Source: CAZNVB01 sp964651495 (GTDB lineage: Bacteria > Acidobacteriota > Aminicenantia > Aminicenantales > UBA8522). From it: a stretch of DNA of 41,500 nt. Shown here in pieces: positions 34,018 through 41,500 of this stretch. The DNA lies in NCBI GenBank assembly GCA_964651495.1, contig CAZYWP010000010.1:1-41500 (forward strand). The letters run 5' to 3'. Position 1 is the stretch's first letter. Each line of letters begins with the position of its first letter. The position numbers and the translations under genes are program-made. The notes beneath the pieces are model-generated. The model was not told the DNA's origin. It made no database searches and worked only from the letters and a program-made list of their open reading frames with translations.

Positions 34018-35298
34018 ATGAGAAGAAAAGATTTCTTGAAAATGACGGCGGCCTTGGTCGGCAGCTATTCCTTTCCCGGAGTGCTGACGCCGCTGAATTT
34101 CCGCCGTGAACTCGAGGGAGCCGCGGCGGCCGGGAACGAAGACGACTTCTGGAGATTAATCCGCGATCAGTTCCTCCTGGATCCTGATTGGACGTACTTG
34201 AATTTCGGCGGACTCGGCGCCTGCCCCTTGCCGGTTCTCAACAGCCTGTGGGAGTGGACGAGGAGCGAGGAGCGGGCCCCCAGCGCCGGCCATGATGAAA
34301 AAGAATGGTGGAAGGTCAAAACAAAACTGGCCCCGCTGTTGGGAAAGACAACTCGCCAAGAGGACCTGGGACTCATCAGCGGCGCGACTGAAGGAATCAG
34401 CATGATCGTGAACGCTCTTCCCCTCAAGACAGGGGACGAAGTCATCACCACGACCCACGAGCACGTGGCTCTGAATTCCGCGCTCCTCAACCGCAGGCAG
34501 CGGGACGGCATCGTCATCCGCTTATTCGAGCCCGACATCAAAAGCGGCCTGGGTAATGTAGACCGTATCGCTCAACTGATCACTGCGCACACCCGGCTCA
34601 TTTTCATCAGTCATGTGACCTGCACGACCGGCCAGCGATTCCCGGAGAAAGAAATCGCCGCCCTCGCCCGGGAAAAGGGCATCTGGTTTGCCCTGGACGG
34701 CGCCCAGGCACCGGTCTGCGTCCCCTTTGACATCGTTGCATGCGGCGTCGATTTCTACACCTGCAGCACGCACAAATGGGTGATGGCTCCCAAACGCACG
34801 GGTTTTATCTATGTCCGGCAAGGCCTGCTTGACACTCTGCCGCCACTGACACTCGGCGCGGGCTCCTCGGAGCGCTATGACATAAAAAAGAACGAGCTCG
34901 TGCTTCACTCCACCGCCCAGCGCTATGAATATGGCACCCAGAACGACGCCCTCTTTTATGCCCTCGGAAAAGCCTGTGATTTCGTCGAGACGATCGGGCT
35001 CGAAAGGATCTGGCAGCACAACCATGCCCTGGCCGAGCGGTTTTATGCGGGCCTGCGGGAAATTCCCGGCGCGGAGATGCTGTCGCCTGAAGAGGAGGCC
35101 TATCGATCGGCCATGATCGGCTTCCGGATGAAGACGCACGAGCATAAAAAAATTAACGAGCATCTGGCGAATGACAAGATCCGCGTGCGGGCGGTGACGG
35201 AGGGCGGCCTCAATTCGATCCGCGTCTCCTTCCACATCTGCAACCACGACGGTGAAGTCACTAAGATACTCGATTCGCTCAAAAAGCTGTCCGCCTGA
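34018..35298 (+). CDS. Tat-exported class V aminotransferase-fold PLP protein (isopenicillin N epimerase / cysteine desulfurase-like)
   Basis: 426 residues from ATG 34018, with GGGAGG upstream; a longer frame to 33886 has no SD and would hide the signal. The N terminus MRRKDFLKMTAALVGSY is a Tat signal. The PLP-binding lysine is K253 in 'CSTHKWVMAPKRTGFIYV', the cofactor Asp is in 'WFALDGAQAP', and 'LNFGGLGACPLPV' and 'SGATEGISMIVNAL' are family-typical. Members include cysteine desulfurases, kynureninase-like and isopenicillin N epimerase-like enzymes; the reaction here is unknown. Export of a PLP enzyme by Tat after cofactor loading fits Tat logic. Promoter at 33879-33907; convergence is absent, the next gene follows at 93 nt. 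Confidence 0.85.
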   Translation: MRRKDFLKMTAALVGSYSFPGVLTPLNFRRELEGAAAAGNEDDFWRLIRDQFLLDPDWTYLNFGGLGACPLPVLNSLWEWTRSEERAPSAGHDEKEWWKVKTKLAPLLGKTTRQEDLGLISGATEGISMIVNALPLKTGDEVITTTHEHVALNSALLNRRQRDGIVIRLFEPDIKSGLGNVDRIAQLITAHTRLIFISHVTCTTGQRFPEKEIAALAREKGIWFALDGAQAPVCVPFDIVACGVDFYTCSTHKWVMAPKRTGFIYVRQGLLDTLPPLTLGAGSSERYDIKKNELVLHSTAQRYEYGTQNDALFYALGKACDFVETIGLERIWQHNHALAERFYAGLREIPGAEMLSPEEEAYRSAMIGFRMKTHEHKKINEHLANDKIRVRAVTEGGLNSIRVSFHICNHDGEVTKILDSLKKLSA

Positions 35299-35331
35299 TC
35301 AGAGAGAGCAACCGGCCAGATTGATCCTTGC

Positions 35332-35360
35332 TTGACCGGGATCATTAAAAGAAGTATGTT
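35332..35360 (+). promoter_or_regulatory. Promoter of the M14 peptidase gene
   Basis: TTGACC (35332-35337), 17-nt spacer, TATGTT (35355-35360), then GGAGG (35381-35385) and ATG 35391. Both elements match the sigma70 consensus moderately. Confidence 0.5.
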
Positions 35361-35390
35361 TCAGCAAAATCCGTTTATTTGGAGGCAGAA

Positions 35391-38351
35391 ATGACTCATC
35401 CAATCCCCCAAGGCCGCTTCAAAATTTTGGCAAGCGCGCTTGTCTTATTGTTATTCTCCTTCACTCCCATTGTTTCGGCTCAACAGAAAATTCACGAAGA
35501 ATATACAAAACAGATCCAGAAGTTCACCACCGACCCGCATTTCTCGACGAAATATGTCAATTACCTGCCGTACGCTTCAGGAGTCCCCACGCCCCTCGAA
35601 GTCCTAGGACACATCGCCGGAGCCGCGGACATCCTGAGCTATTCGGCGGACGTCTATAAATACGTGAGGGCTTTGGACGCCGCGTCGCCGCGCGTCAAGG
35701 TGTTCAACGTCGGCAAGACCGAGGAGGGACGCGATTGGATCGTTGTCGCCGTGGCCGACGAAAGGACGATTGCCTCACTCGACCGCTACAAGCAGCTCAC
35801 CGCCCGTCTGGCCGACCCGCGCCGGCTCAGCGAGGCCGAAGCGCAGCGGCTCATCGGCCAGGCCAAGCCGATTTACTGGGCAACGGGCGGGATGCACTCG
35901 GGCGAGACCGGGTCGGTCGAGATGCTTATGGAGCTGGCCTACCGCGTGGCCGTGGACGACTCACCGTTTATCAAGACGATCCGGGACAATGCCATCATCC
36001 TGATCACCCCGATTCTCGAGGTGGACGGCCGGGATAAGCAGGTCGATCTCCATATGGCCCCCCGGAAGGATCCCAAGGCCAACGTATCGAGCCGCCTGGT
36101 CTATTGGGGGAAATATGTCGCCCATGACAATAACCGCGACAACCTCGGCCTGGCTCTGGCCCTCAGCCGGAACATCCTCAAGGTCTTCTTCGACTACCAT
36201 CCCCAGGTCATGCACGACCTCCATGAATCCATCTCGCACCTGTACATCTCCACGGGAACAGGGCCTTACAACGCCTGGCTGGACCCGATCGTCGTGGACG
36301 AGTGGCACCAGCTCGCTTACCAGGAGGTCGACGACCTGACGCGGCAGGGCGTGCCGGGCGTTTGGACACACGGCTTCTATGACGGGTGGGCGCCGAATTA
36401 CGCGTTCTACGCCGCCAACGGGCACAACTCCATCGGACGGTTCTACGAGACCCAAGGAGCCGGGAACGGGAGCACCCGGGTGATCAGCGCGCGCGGGGAC
36501 CGGGATTGGTACCGGCCGAACCCGCCGCTGGCGAGGACGCTGTGGTCGATCCGCAATAATGTCAACCTGCAGCAGAGCGCCATTCTCGTCGGCATGAATT
36601 ATGTAGCCGCGAACAGGACGCGGTTCATGGAAAATTTCTGGCTGAAGAGCAAGAGGTCGGTGGGCAAGGCGCGAGCAGAGGGGCCCGCGGCGTATGTCTT
36701 CCCGGGCGATGACCCGCGTCCGGGCCAGGTGGCCAGGTTGCTGCAATTGCTGCAGTTACAGGGAGTGGAAGTCCATCGCGCCGATGCCGGGTTCAAAGCC
36801 GGGAAGGAAGAGTTCCCGGCGGGAAGCTATGTCGTGCGGATGGACCAGCCGTATTCACGGATAGCGGATTTGATGCTGGACAAACAGTATTTCAACGTCA
36901 ATGATCCGCGCCCCTATGACGATGTCGGCTGGACGATGGGGCCGCTGTTCAACGTCAAGACGGTACGGGTGGAGGATGCGGCGGTGCTCGCCGCGGCGAT
37001 GACGTTGGTCAAAGGGGAGGCGAAAGCGCCGGGCGGAGTGAACAAAATAGAAGGCGCCGCGGGCGCGCCGCAGGCCTACATCATCAACCACAACGCCGAC
37101 AATGCCATCGCCTCATTCCTGTTCAAACAGAAAGACTTCAAGGTCCAGGTGGCGGAGAAGGCATTTGAGGCGCAGGGAAAGAAATTTAATGCCGGAAGCT
37201 TGATCCTGCGGGCCGACCAGAACGCTGCCACCGTGGAGAAAGTTCTCGGCGACGCCGGCCAGAAGCACGGTTTCATGGTTTACGCCGTCCCGGCCGTGCC
37301 GGAGGTGGCCGTGCATGAGCTGGTCGTGCCGCGAGTTGCGTTAGTCCACACCTGGCAGACCACGCAGACCGAAGGCTGGGTTCGGGTGGCGCTCGACGAG
37401 ATCGGAATCCCGTATGATTATATCGATGTCCAGGCGGTGAGGGATAATCCGCGGATGCGCGATAAGTATGATGTCATCCTGTTCGGGCCGTCGACTGGAG
37501 ACGCGCTGAGCATTATTCAGGGCGTGACGGGCGACAAGCCTCAGCCCTGGAAGAAAACCGATCTCACTCCAAACCTGGGCTTGCCTGTTTCCACCGACGA
37601 CATGAGGGGCGGCCTGGAATTCGAGGGGGTGATCCACCTGCGGGACTTCGTCAAGGCGGGCGGCGTGTTCATCACCCTGGCCAACAGCTCGCAGCTTCCG
37701 ATCCATTTCGGGTTGGTCCAGGGGATCTCGATCAAACAGACGCCAAACCTGTGGGCGCGGGGAGGGGTGTTCAAGGCCGACGTCGCCGATGGGACGAGCC
37801 CGATCGTTTATGGATACGGGGACACGCTCGGAGTCTATTTCAGCCAGGCGCCGGTGTTCGGGCCGGGCGGGTTTGGCGGCGGGTTCAGAGGCGGGATGAT
37901 GGGGCCGATGGGTGGAGCTCCGACCGGAAGAGTGTCAGGGCGGGGGAGCGTCTCAGACCCCGATATTCCGCAGGGAAGGCCGCGCGACCTGGGCCAGAAG
38001 ACGATCGAGGAGTGGCAAAAGGCCGAGAAAGAAAAGAAGGAAAAAGCGACCGGGCAGCAGACTGCTGGAGGACCGGAAGAACCGGGCGAAGAGCGGCCCG
38101 GTGGAGCACAAGGAACGGCGGCGACAGCCAGGCCGCGGACGATCCTCAAGTTCGCAGCGGACGTCAAGAACCTGCTGATCAGCGGCGGGCTGGCCAGCGG
38201 AGAGGAACTGGCCGGAACGCCGGCGCTCGTGGATGCGAAGCTGGGTGACGGTCACATCGTCATGTTCAGCTTCAACCCCATGTGGCGCCACCAGACCCAC
38301 GGCTCCTTCTTTTTGGTCTTCAACGCCATGCTGAACTGGAAGAATCTATAG
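35391..38351 (+). CDS. Secreted M14 family zinc carboxypeptidase
   Basis: 986 residues from ATG 35391 (GGAGG at 35381-35385), with a signal peptide ending near 'VSAQQ' (about 30). Zinc ligands are H169 and E172 in 'GMHSGETGSVE' and a later His in 'MHDLHESISH' (H278 likely); 'AHDNNRDNL' gives the conserved Asn-Arg pair. Length exceeds the catalytic domain by more than 600 residues; the C-terminal part includes a Gly-rich stretch about 823-850 and a Lys/Glu/Gly-rich stretch about 860-905, then a beta-rich end. It would trim peptides outside the cytoplasm. Its last codons and stop are duplicated 936 bp downstream. Confidence 0.9.
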   Translation: MTHPIPQGRFKILASALVLLLFSFTPIVSAQQKIHEEYTKQIQKFTTDPHFSTKYVNYLPYASGVPTPLEVLGHIAGAADILSYSADVYKYVRALDAASPRVKVFNVGKTEEGRDWIVVAVADERTIASLDRYKQLTARLADPRRLSEAEAQRLIGQAKPIYWATGGMHSGETGSVEMLMELAYRVAVDDSPFIKTIRDNAIILITPILEVDGRDKQVDLHMAPRKDPKANVSSRLVYWGKYVAHDNNRDNLGLALALSRNILKVFFDYHPQVMHDLHESISHLYISTGTGPYNAWLDPIVVDEWHQLAYQEVDDLTRQGVPGVWTHGFYDGWAPNYAFYAANGHNSIGRFYETQGAGNGSTRVISARGDRDWYRPNPPLARTLWSIRNNVNLQQSAILVGMNYVAANRTRFMENFWLKSKRSVGKARAEGPAAYVFPGDDPRPGQVARLLQLLQLQGVEVHRADAGFKAGKEEFPAGSYVVRMDQPYSRIADLMLDKQYFNVNDPRPYDDVGWTMGPLFNVKTVRVEDAAVLAAAMTLVKGEAKAPGGVNKIEGAAGAPQAYIINHNADNAIASFLFKQKDFKVQVAEKAFEAQGKKFNAGSLILRADQNAATVEKVLGDAGQKHGFMVYAVPAVPEVAVHELVVPRVALVHTWQTTQTEGWVRVALDEIGIPYDYIDVQAVRDNPRMRDKYDVILFGPSTGDALSIIQGVTGDKPQPWKKTDLTPNLGLPVSTDDMRGGLEFEGVIHLRDFVKAGGVFITLANSSQLPIHFGLVQGISIKQTPNLWARGGVFKADVADGTSPIVYGYGDTLGVYFSQAPVFGPGGFGGGFRGGMMGPMGGAPTGRVSGRGSVSDPDIPQGRPRDLGQKTIEEWQKAEKEKKEKATGQQTAGGPEEPGEERPGGAQGTAATARPRTILKFAADVKNLLISGGLASGEELAGTPALVDAKLGDGHIVMFSFNPMWRHQTHGSFFLVFNAMLNWKNL

Positions 38352-38396
38352 ATCCAGCCTCTTCTTTGCCTCCTCGACCTCGGGGATCCCAGGGTC
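38330..38396 (+). repeat. Direct repeat, left copy (tails of M14 and TPR genes)
   Basis: 38330-38396 matches 39266-39332 (offset 936) with about 6 mismatches in 67 nt. The copy holds the last codons and stop of the M14 gene on the + strand and the last codons of a TPR gene on the - strand. The match begins abruptly at GCTGAACTGG. Confidence 0.85.
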
Positions 38397-38420
38397 ATCC
38401 CTTCTGCTTATGAAGTCTAA
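38346..38420 (-). pseudogene. Remnant C-terminal tail of a TPR/kinase-linked protein
   Basis: Read on the - strand the frame gives LDFISRRDDPGIPEVEEAKK... ending RLDL and a TAG at 38348-38346. This matches the real C terminus of the TPR gene at 39282 (ending DADPGIPEVEEAKKRLSL). Upstream the frame falls apart. It overlaps the M14 stop codon on the other strand, as the intact gene's stop does with the duplicated M14 tail at 39267-39287. Confidence 0.75.
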
Positions 38421-38451
38421 CCAACCTGAATTTGAAATGACCGGGGGTCGC

Positions 38452-38802
38452 TCAACGGACGACTCTTTGTTTCTCCAAAGCAGAGGCATAAGCGTAGCAA
38501 TAAAAATAGCTTCTCCAGCTTTTGTCCGTCGACTGGAACTCGTTATCCCCGACGAAAAAATCCAGAAGTGCTTCTCGCAAGCGGGTAATTTCTTTGAGCC
38601 GATGCCGATGCCGAGGATCGGCGATGGTCAGCTCCAAAAGCTCAAGCGCCCGAGCGAAGGCCATCCGGCTGTATTCGGAGTTGTTCTTGCTGAGCCAATT
38701 GAGGGCCCGCTCGACTTCGCTCCCGATGTTGGCCAATTGTTCCAGAAGGGATAAAGTCTGCCACCGGCCCGCCGCCAAAGACGGATGCTGAACGCTCGTC
38801 AC
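38452..38802 (-). CDS. Conserved small protein, partner of the DUF5674 gene
   Basis: 116 residues, all-helical in appearance, with a 'LSLLEQLANIGSEVERALNW' block near residues 17-36, 'FARALELLELTIADPRHRHR' near 49-68 and 'DKSWRSYFYCYAYASAL' near the end. I recognise this as a recurring environmental-genome family seen beside DUF5674, but have no established function for it. Its ATG overlaps the stop of the DUF5674 gene by 4 nt (ATGA), so the two are co-translated in the order DUF5674 then this gene. The sequence between the direct repeats is otherwise non-coding. Toxin-antitoxin-like or other paired action is an inference only. Confidence 0.8.
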   Translation of the reverse strand: MTSVQHPSLAAGRWQTLSLLEQLANIGSEVERALNWLSKNNSEYSRMAFARALELLELTIADPRHRHRLKEITRLREALLDFFVGDNEFQSTDKSWRSYFYCYAYASALEKQRVVR

Positions 38803-39137
38803 TTTACCAACCCATCAACGATCTGAACGATCTTTTCCCGAATCATCCGATCATCAACGCCGCGAGAGAGATTCCCTCGCGAGGGCCGGATGTTGATGAT
38901 GGAATCAAACTCGACCCGGTCCAACCCCTCTAACTCTGGATAGATATTGATCCCCCACAAGCTTTCCTGGCGGGAGCCGTTTTCCAGGAGGAACGCTTCC
39001 TCGTCCGCATGAAGCTCTCCGTCGACGGCCATGACTTTCCGCTCCACATCCACCACGGCTTTGACCAGATTCCCGAAGCGGTTCTCGGCCATGACCTTAA
39101 GGTCCGCCAAGGAGATCGGAGCGCCGACGATCTTCAT
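38799..39137 (-). CDS. DUF5674 family protein
   Basis: 112 residues. 'MKIVGAPISLADLKVMAE', 'FGNLVKAVVDVERKVMAVDG', 'ELHADEEAFLLENGSRQ', 'LWGINIYPE' and 'EFDSIINIRPSRGNLSRGV' match DUF5674, a family without known function. It is the first gene of the two-gene module and ends in an ATGA overlap with the helical partner. No clear SD precedes ATG 39137; a TATATA sits a few nt upstream. Because the pair lies alone between duplicated gene tails, acquisition as a unit is plausible. Family assignment is from recall of the motif set. Confidence 0.82.
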   Translation of the reverse strand: MKIVGAPISLADLKVMAENRFGNLVKAVVDVERKVMAVDGELHADEEAFLLENGSRQESLWGINIYPELEGLDRVEFDSIINIRPSRGNLSRGVDDRMIREKIVQIVDGLVK

Positions 39138-39265
39138 GGGCTATATATAACACAGATGGTCATAGATTAAAAAGCCCGTGGAAATAGGGGAAATAAGTCA
39201 AATGTTTTAGCGGTCTTGAAAATACTCTTGCGGAAGCTCTTGATAAACGAACCGGGGCGGAGGAG

Positions 39266-39332
39266 GCTGAACTGGAAGAATCTATAGACTTAGCCTCTTT
39301 TTTGCCTCCTCGACCTCGGGGATACCGGGGTC
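39266..39332 (+). repeat. Direct repeat, right copy (tails of TPR and M14 genes)
   Basis: Partner of 38330-38396. On the + strand it holds LNWKNL and a stop (39267-39287), a vestige of the M14 C terminus, and on the - strand the true C terminus of the TPR gene. The vestige shows that the duplication covered both convergent gene ends. Confidence 0.85.
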
Positions 39333-41500
39333 GGCGTCCTTATAGAGGTCAAGGAATTTCCGGTATTGTTCGGTGGCTTTGCTATGCATACCCTTCTGTT
39401 CATAAAGCTTGGCCAGCCTGTAGTGAAGTTCCGGATGGACGAGAAACCGCGCCCGGCTCGCCGGGTCAAAGGTGACGAGCTTCTCGTATTCAGTAATTGC
39501 GCGATCGAGGTCGCCTTTCTGCGCATAAGCCCTGGCCAGTACATCCTTCAAAAAAGGCGTGTTGTAGCCGGCAAGAGGGATCACATCTTGCATTGCAAAC
39601 GGAATAGGGAGCACCGTTTTTTCAAAAAACTGAATCGCCTTATCCGGAGAGCCCTCAGCCAGTGAGATCTCAGCCTGGAGGAGACTGGCAATGAAAGTCC
39701 TCCATTCTCTTCGTGTTGTGGCCAAGTCAGATAAAATAAGGGCCATCATCTCGGCCACTCTTGTTTTAGCCGAGTCTATCTTGCCCTCGTTAAGTTCTAT
39801 AAAACCTAAAATACCCAGGTAGCCGGATTTATAATACGCTTCGTTTCTAGGATATTGATTCTTATAGACATCAAACCACTCTTGATTGGATTTCCGAGCG
39901 AGATCAAATTCACCTCTGAATAAATAAATAAAGGATTTCAGAAAAATGATATCGGCTTTCCCCGAATTGTCCCCCACTAAAGTCAGCATTTCTTCTGCTT
40001 TTTTCAGATTGTCCAGCCCTCTATTCCAGCTGCCCAGCCAGCCTTGATAAAACCCCTTGAAAGCGTACCCCACTCCTTTCCAGCCGGCGTTGGGCGCCTG
40101 ACTGATGAACGTTTCCAGCCAGGCCATGGCCTCAGCGGGGTTCTCTTTTAAAGCGTAGATGTAGGCAATACAATAATTAGAGGTGAGAAAGTCGGGTTTT
40201 ACAGCCAGGGCCTCCTTGTACTTGGCGATCGACTCGTCTAATCTGCCCATGAGAAAGTAAGCTTCAGCTAAAGAATCCAGCGGGTTGGCATCATTTGGAT
40301 TCGAAGCGGCGTATTTTTGGAAATGCTCGATGGCTTTGTCAAAATTCCGGAGAGCGAGATAAGCGTAGCCGATCTCATTATGCGCTACCCCGTAATCGGG
40401 GTCGAGCTCAAGGGCTTTGTTCTGCTCTTCGACGGCCATCTCGTAATCGTCACGCCCACGATAGTAAATGCCTTGCCAATAATGGGCCGATTTTTCCCTG
40501 GGGTATTTCTGGATGAGCTCCTGTATGAAGCGTTTTCTTGCTTCCATGTTGCGTTCGATCATGAAGGCATAAGCTGCTTCTATATAAAGTTTCTCTCGTT
40601 CTGTGACTTTGTGGGCTAAAGCTTTCGCTCTTTCAATGGCCGCATTGCCCGCCTGAACGTCACCCAATGATATGTGCGTGAAAGCCAGATAGAAATAGGC
40701 CATGGCGAACTCAGGGTCCAGCTCGATCGCTTTTTCAAGCGGTTTTATGGCATCGAAAAAGTACATTTTGTCGCAGTCCTCTCTGCCCTTGAGAAAATCC
40801 TTATAAGCTTCCATCGAACTGGTCGTCGCCTCTGCGACCTGAGCACCTTCGGCCCGGATTTTCTCTCTGGCCGGGCCGATCCCCGCCGAAATGGTCCTGC
40901 TCAACTCATCGATCTGGGTTCTCAGGATGCTGTCTGCTCCTTCACCCCGGGAGCTGGCGCTCTTGAGGAGGCGCCTTGTGCCGACATCCAGGACCTTGAC
41001 ATCCGTGGCGAACACATCTCCGGCCTTGACGAAGCTTCCCAGGACGATGGCTTCGATGCCTTCCTTACGGCAGAGCCGGAAGCCCGACTCGCGGTCGATG
41101 GTTTCCGCATCCTTTTCGCCCATCTGCGCAAGAAGGTCCGCCATTCTCTCCCAGGTGGCCACGTAGAACCCGCCTCTCTGTTCCAGGCTGGTGATGAGAA
41201 GGTTGGGGATGGCCTTCCTGAGATAATCGAAAGCCTTGTCGCCGGTCTGGTTTTCAAAGCTGATGACCGCAATCGAATTGTCGATCCTGGGAGAAGGTGC
41301 GGCTTCTTTTCGGGGATGAAATCTCCAGGCGAATACCGCGATAAGAACCGCAGAAATCAAAATAATCGCCGGAATCATCAGCCGCTTTGGCTCGAATTGA
41401 ACCGTGATTTGTTTGGAGGTGAGGGTTTTTCGCTCGGGGACGACGCGTTCGGTCGTGGGAATCCCTTTTTCGATCTTCTCCAGCTCGGCCTCGACTTCAG
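39282..41500 (-). CDS. C-terminal part of a kinase-linked TPR protein (5' end beyond the window)
   Basis: 738 residues visible; the frame is open to the window edge, so the ATG at 41378 is internal. The visible N-terminal part reads 'EVEAELEKIEKGIPTTERVV', a linker typical of Ser/Thr-kinase-TPR proteins between the kinase domain and the membrane helix, so a kinase domain probably lies upstream. Then one membrane helix ('LMIPAIILISAVLIAVFAW'), a TolB/FlgO-like domain ('IAVISFENQTGDKAFDYLRK' on) and about ten TPR-like repeats ('AYFYLAFTHISLGDVQAG', 'DYGVAHNEIGYAYLALRNFD'). Same domain order as the gene at 5179 from its membrane helix on. The kinase identity is inferred. Confidence 0.85.
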   Translation of the reverse strand, partial: EVEAELEKIEKGIPTTERVVPERKTLTSKQITVQFEPKRLMIPAIILISAVLIAVFAWRFHPRKEAAPSPRIDNSIAVISFENQTGDKAFDYLRKAIPNLLITSLEQRGGFYVATWERMADLLAQMGEKDAETIDRESGFRLCRKEGIEAIVLGSFVKAGDVFATDVKVLDVGTRRLLKSASSRGEGADSILRTQIDELSRTISAGIGPAREKIRAEGAQVAEATTSSMEAYKDFLKGREDCDKMYFFDAIKPLEKAIELDPEFAMAYFYLAFTHISLGDVQAGNAAIERAKALAHKVTEREKLYIEAAYAFMIERNMEARKRFIQELIQKYPREKSAHYWQGIYYRGRDDYEMAVEEQNKALELDPDYGVAHNEIGYAYLALRNFDKAIEHFQKYAASNPNDANPLDSLAEAYFLMGRLDESIAKYKEALAVKPDFLTSNYCIAYIYALKENPAEAMAWLETFISQAPNAGWKGVGYAFKGFYQGWLGSWNRGLDNLKKAEEMLTLVGDNSGKADIIFLKSFIYLFRGEFDLARKSNQEWFDVYKNQYPRNEAYYKSGYLGILGFIELNEGKIDSAKTRVAEMMALILSDLATTRREWRTFIASLLQAEISLAEGSPDKAIQFFEKTVLPIPFAMQDVIPLAGYNTPFLKDVLARAYAQKGDLDRAITEYEKLVTFDPASRARFLVHPELHYRLAKLYEQKGMHSKATEQYRKFLDLYKDADPGIPEVEEAKKRLSL

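Noticed and set aside
1..41500. CRISPR arrays, tRNA or rRNA genes, riboswitches, phage or transposase genes
   Set aside because: None was recognised by eye; no regular short direct repeats with spacers and no T-loop GGTTCRANYCC-type patterns were seen. A covariance-model scan would be decisive.

Overview
The window looks like part of a metagenome-assembled genome of a heterotrophic, high-GC bacterium of the Acidobacteriota / 'Candidatus Aminicenantes' type. That placement is inference. It rests on a GWxTD-domain protein, two protein-kinase-like proteins fused to a TolB/FlgO-like domain and TPR repeats, many Tat-exported enzymes with an N-terminal RR-x-F-L motif, and numerous exported peptidases and glycosidases. 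No rRNA, tRNA, CRISPR array, phage gene or transposase was seen. A 100-base run of N at 28981-29080 is a scaffold join.

Layout. 1-8290: a dispersed repeat, then a + strand run of a sodium:solute symporter, two tandem Tat-exported N-acylglucosamine-2-epimerase-fold proteins and a membrane protein with a degenerate kinase domain plus TPRs; an inverted copy of the first repeat closes the block. 8287-10344: GWxTD protein. 10403-16912: two divergent operons around an AT-rich regulatory gap. The - arm holds an M20 amidohydrolase, a zinc alcohol dehydrogenase and a Gfo/Idh/MocA oxidoreductase; the + arm holds a KDG-type sugar kinase, KDPG aldolase and class III aminotransferase. Together they look like a catabolic module feeding a sugar acid or amino sugar acid to pyruvate and glyceraldehyde 3-phosphate. 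16935-21328: aldo/keto reductase, MFS transporter, Tat-exported DUF362 protein and nitroreductase. 21331-25107 (-): TldD/TldE protease pair with a flippase-like membrane protein. 25226-27886: exported GH78 alpha-L-rhamnosidase. 28208-29220: pirin, artificially broken by the N gap. 29223-30771 (-): NCS1-like permease with a previously unlisted 58-residue membrane protein coupled to it. 30889-32169: serS, apparently leaderless. 32367-35298: GNAT protein, small zinc ribbon, Tat-exported class V aminotransferase fold. 35391-38351: secreted M14 carboxypeptidase. 38452-39137 (-): a two-gene DUF5674 module lying between duplicated copies of the tails of its two neighbours. 39282-41500 (-): C-terminal part of a second TPR protein of the kinase-linked type, running off the window.

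Most worth following up: the two-gene DUF5674 module with its duplicated flanks, the small MITE-like repeat with inverted ends (three copies), the pseudokinase-like sensor, the 58-aa transporter companion, the divergent KDG module with a palindromic operator, and the 55-bp duplicated scaffold join, which when collapsed restores an intact pirin.
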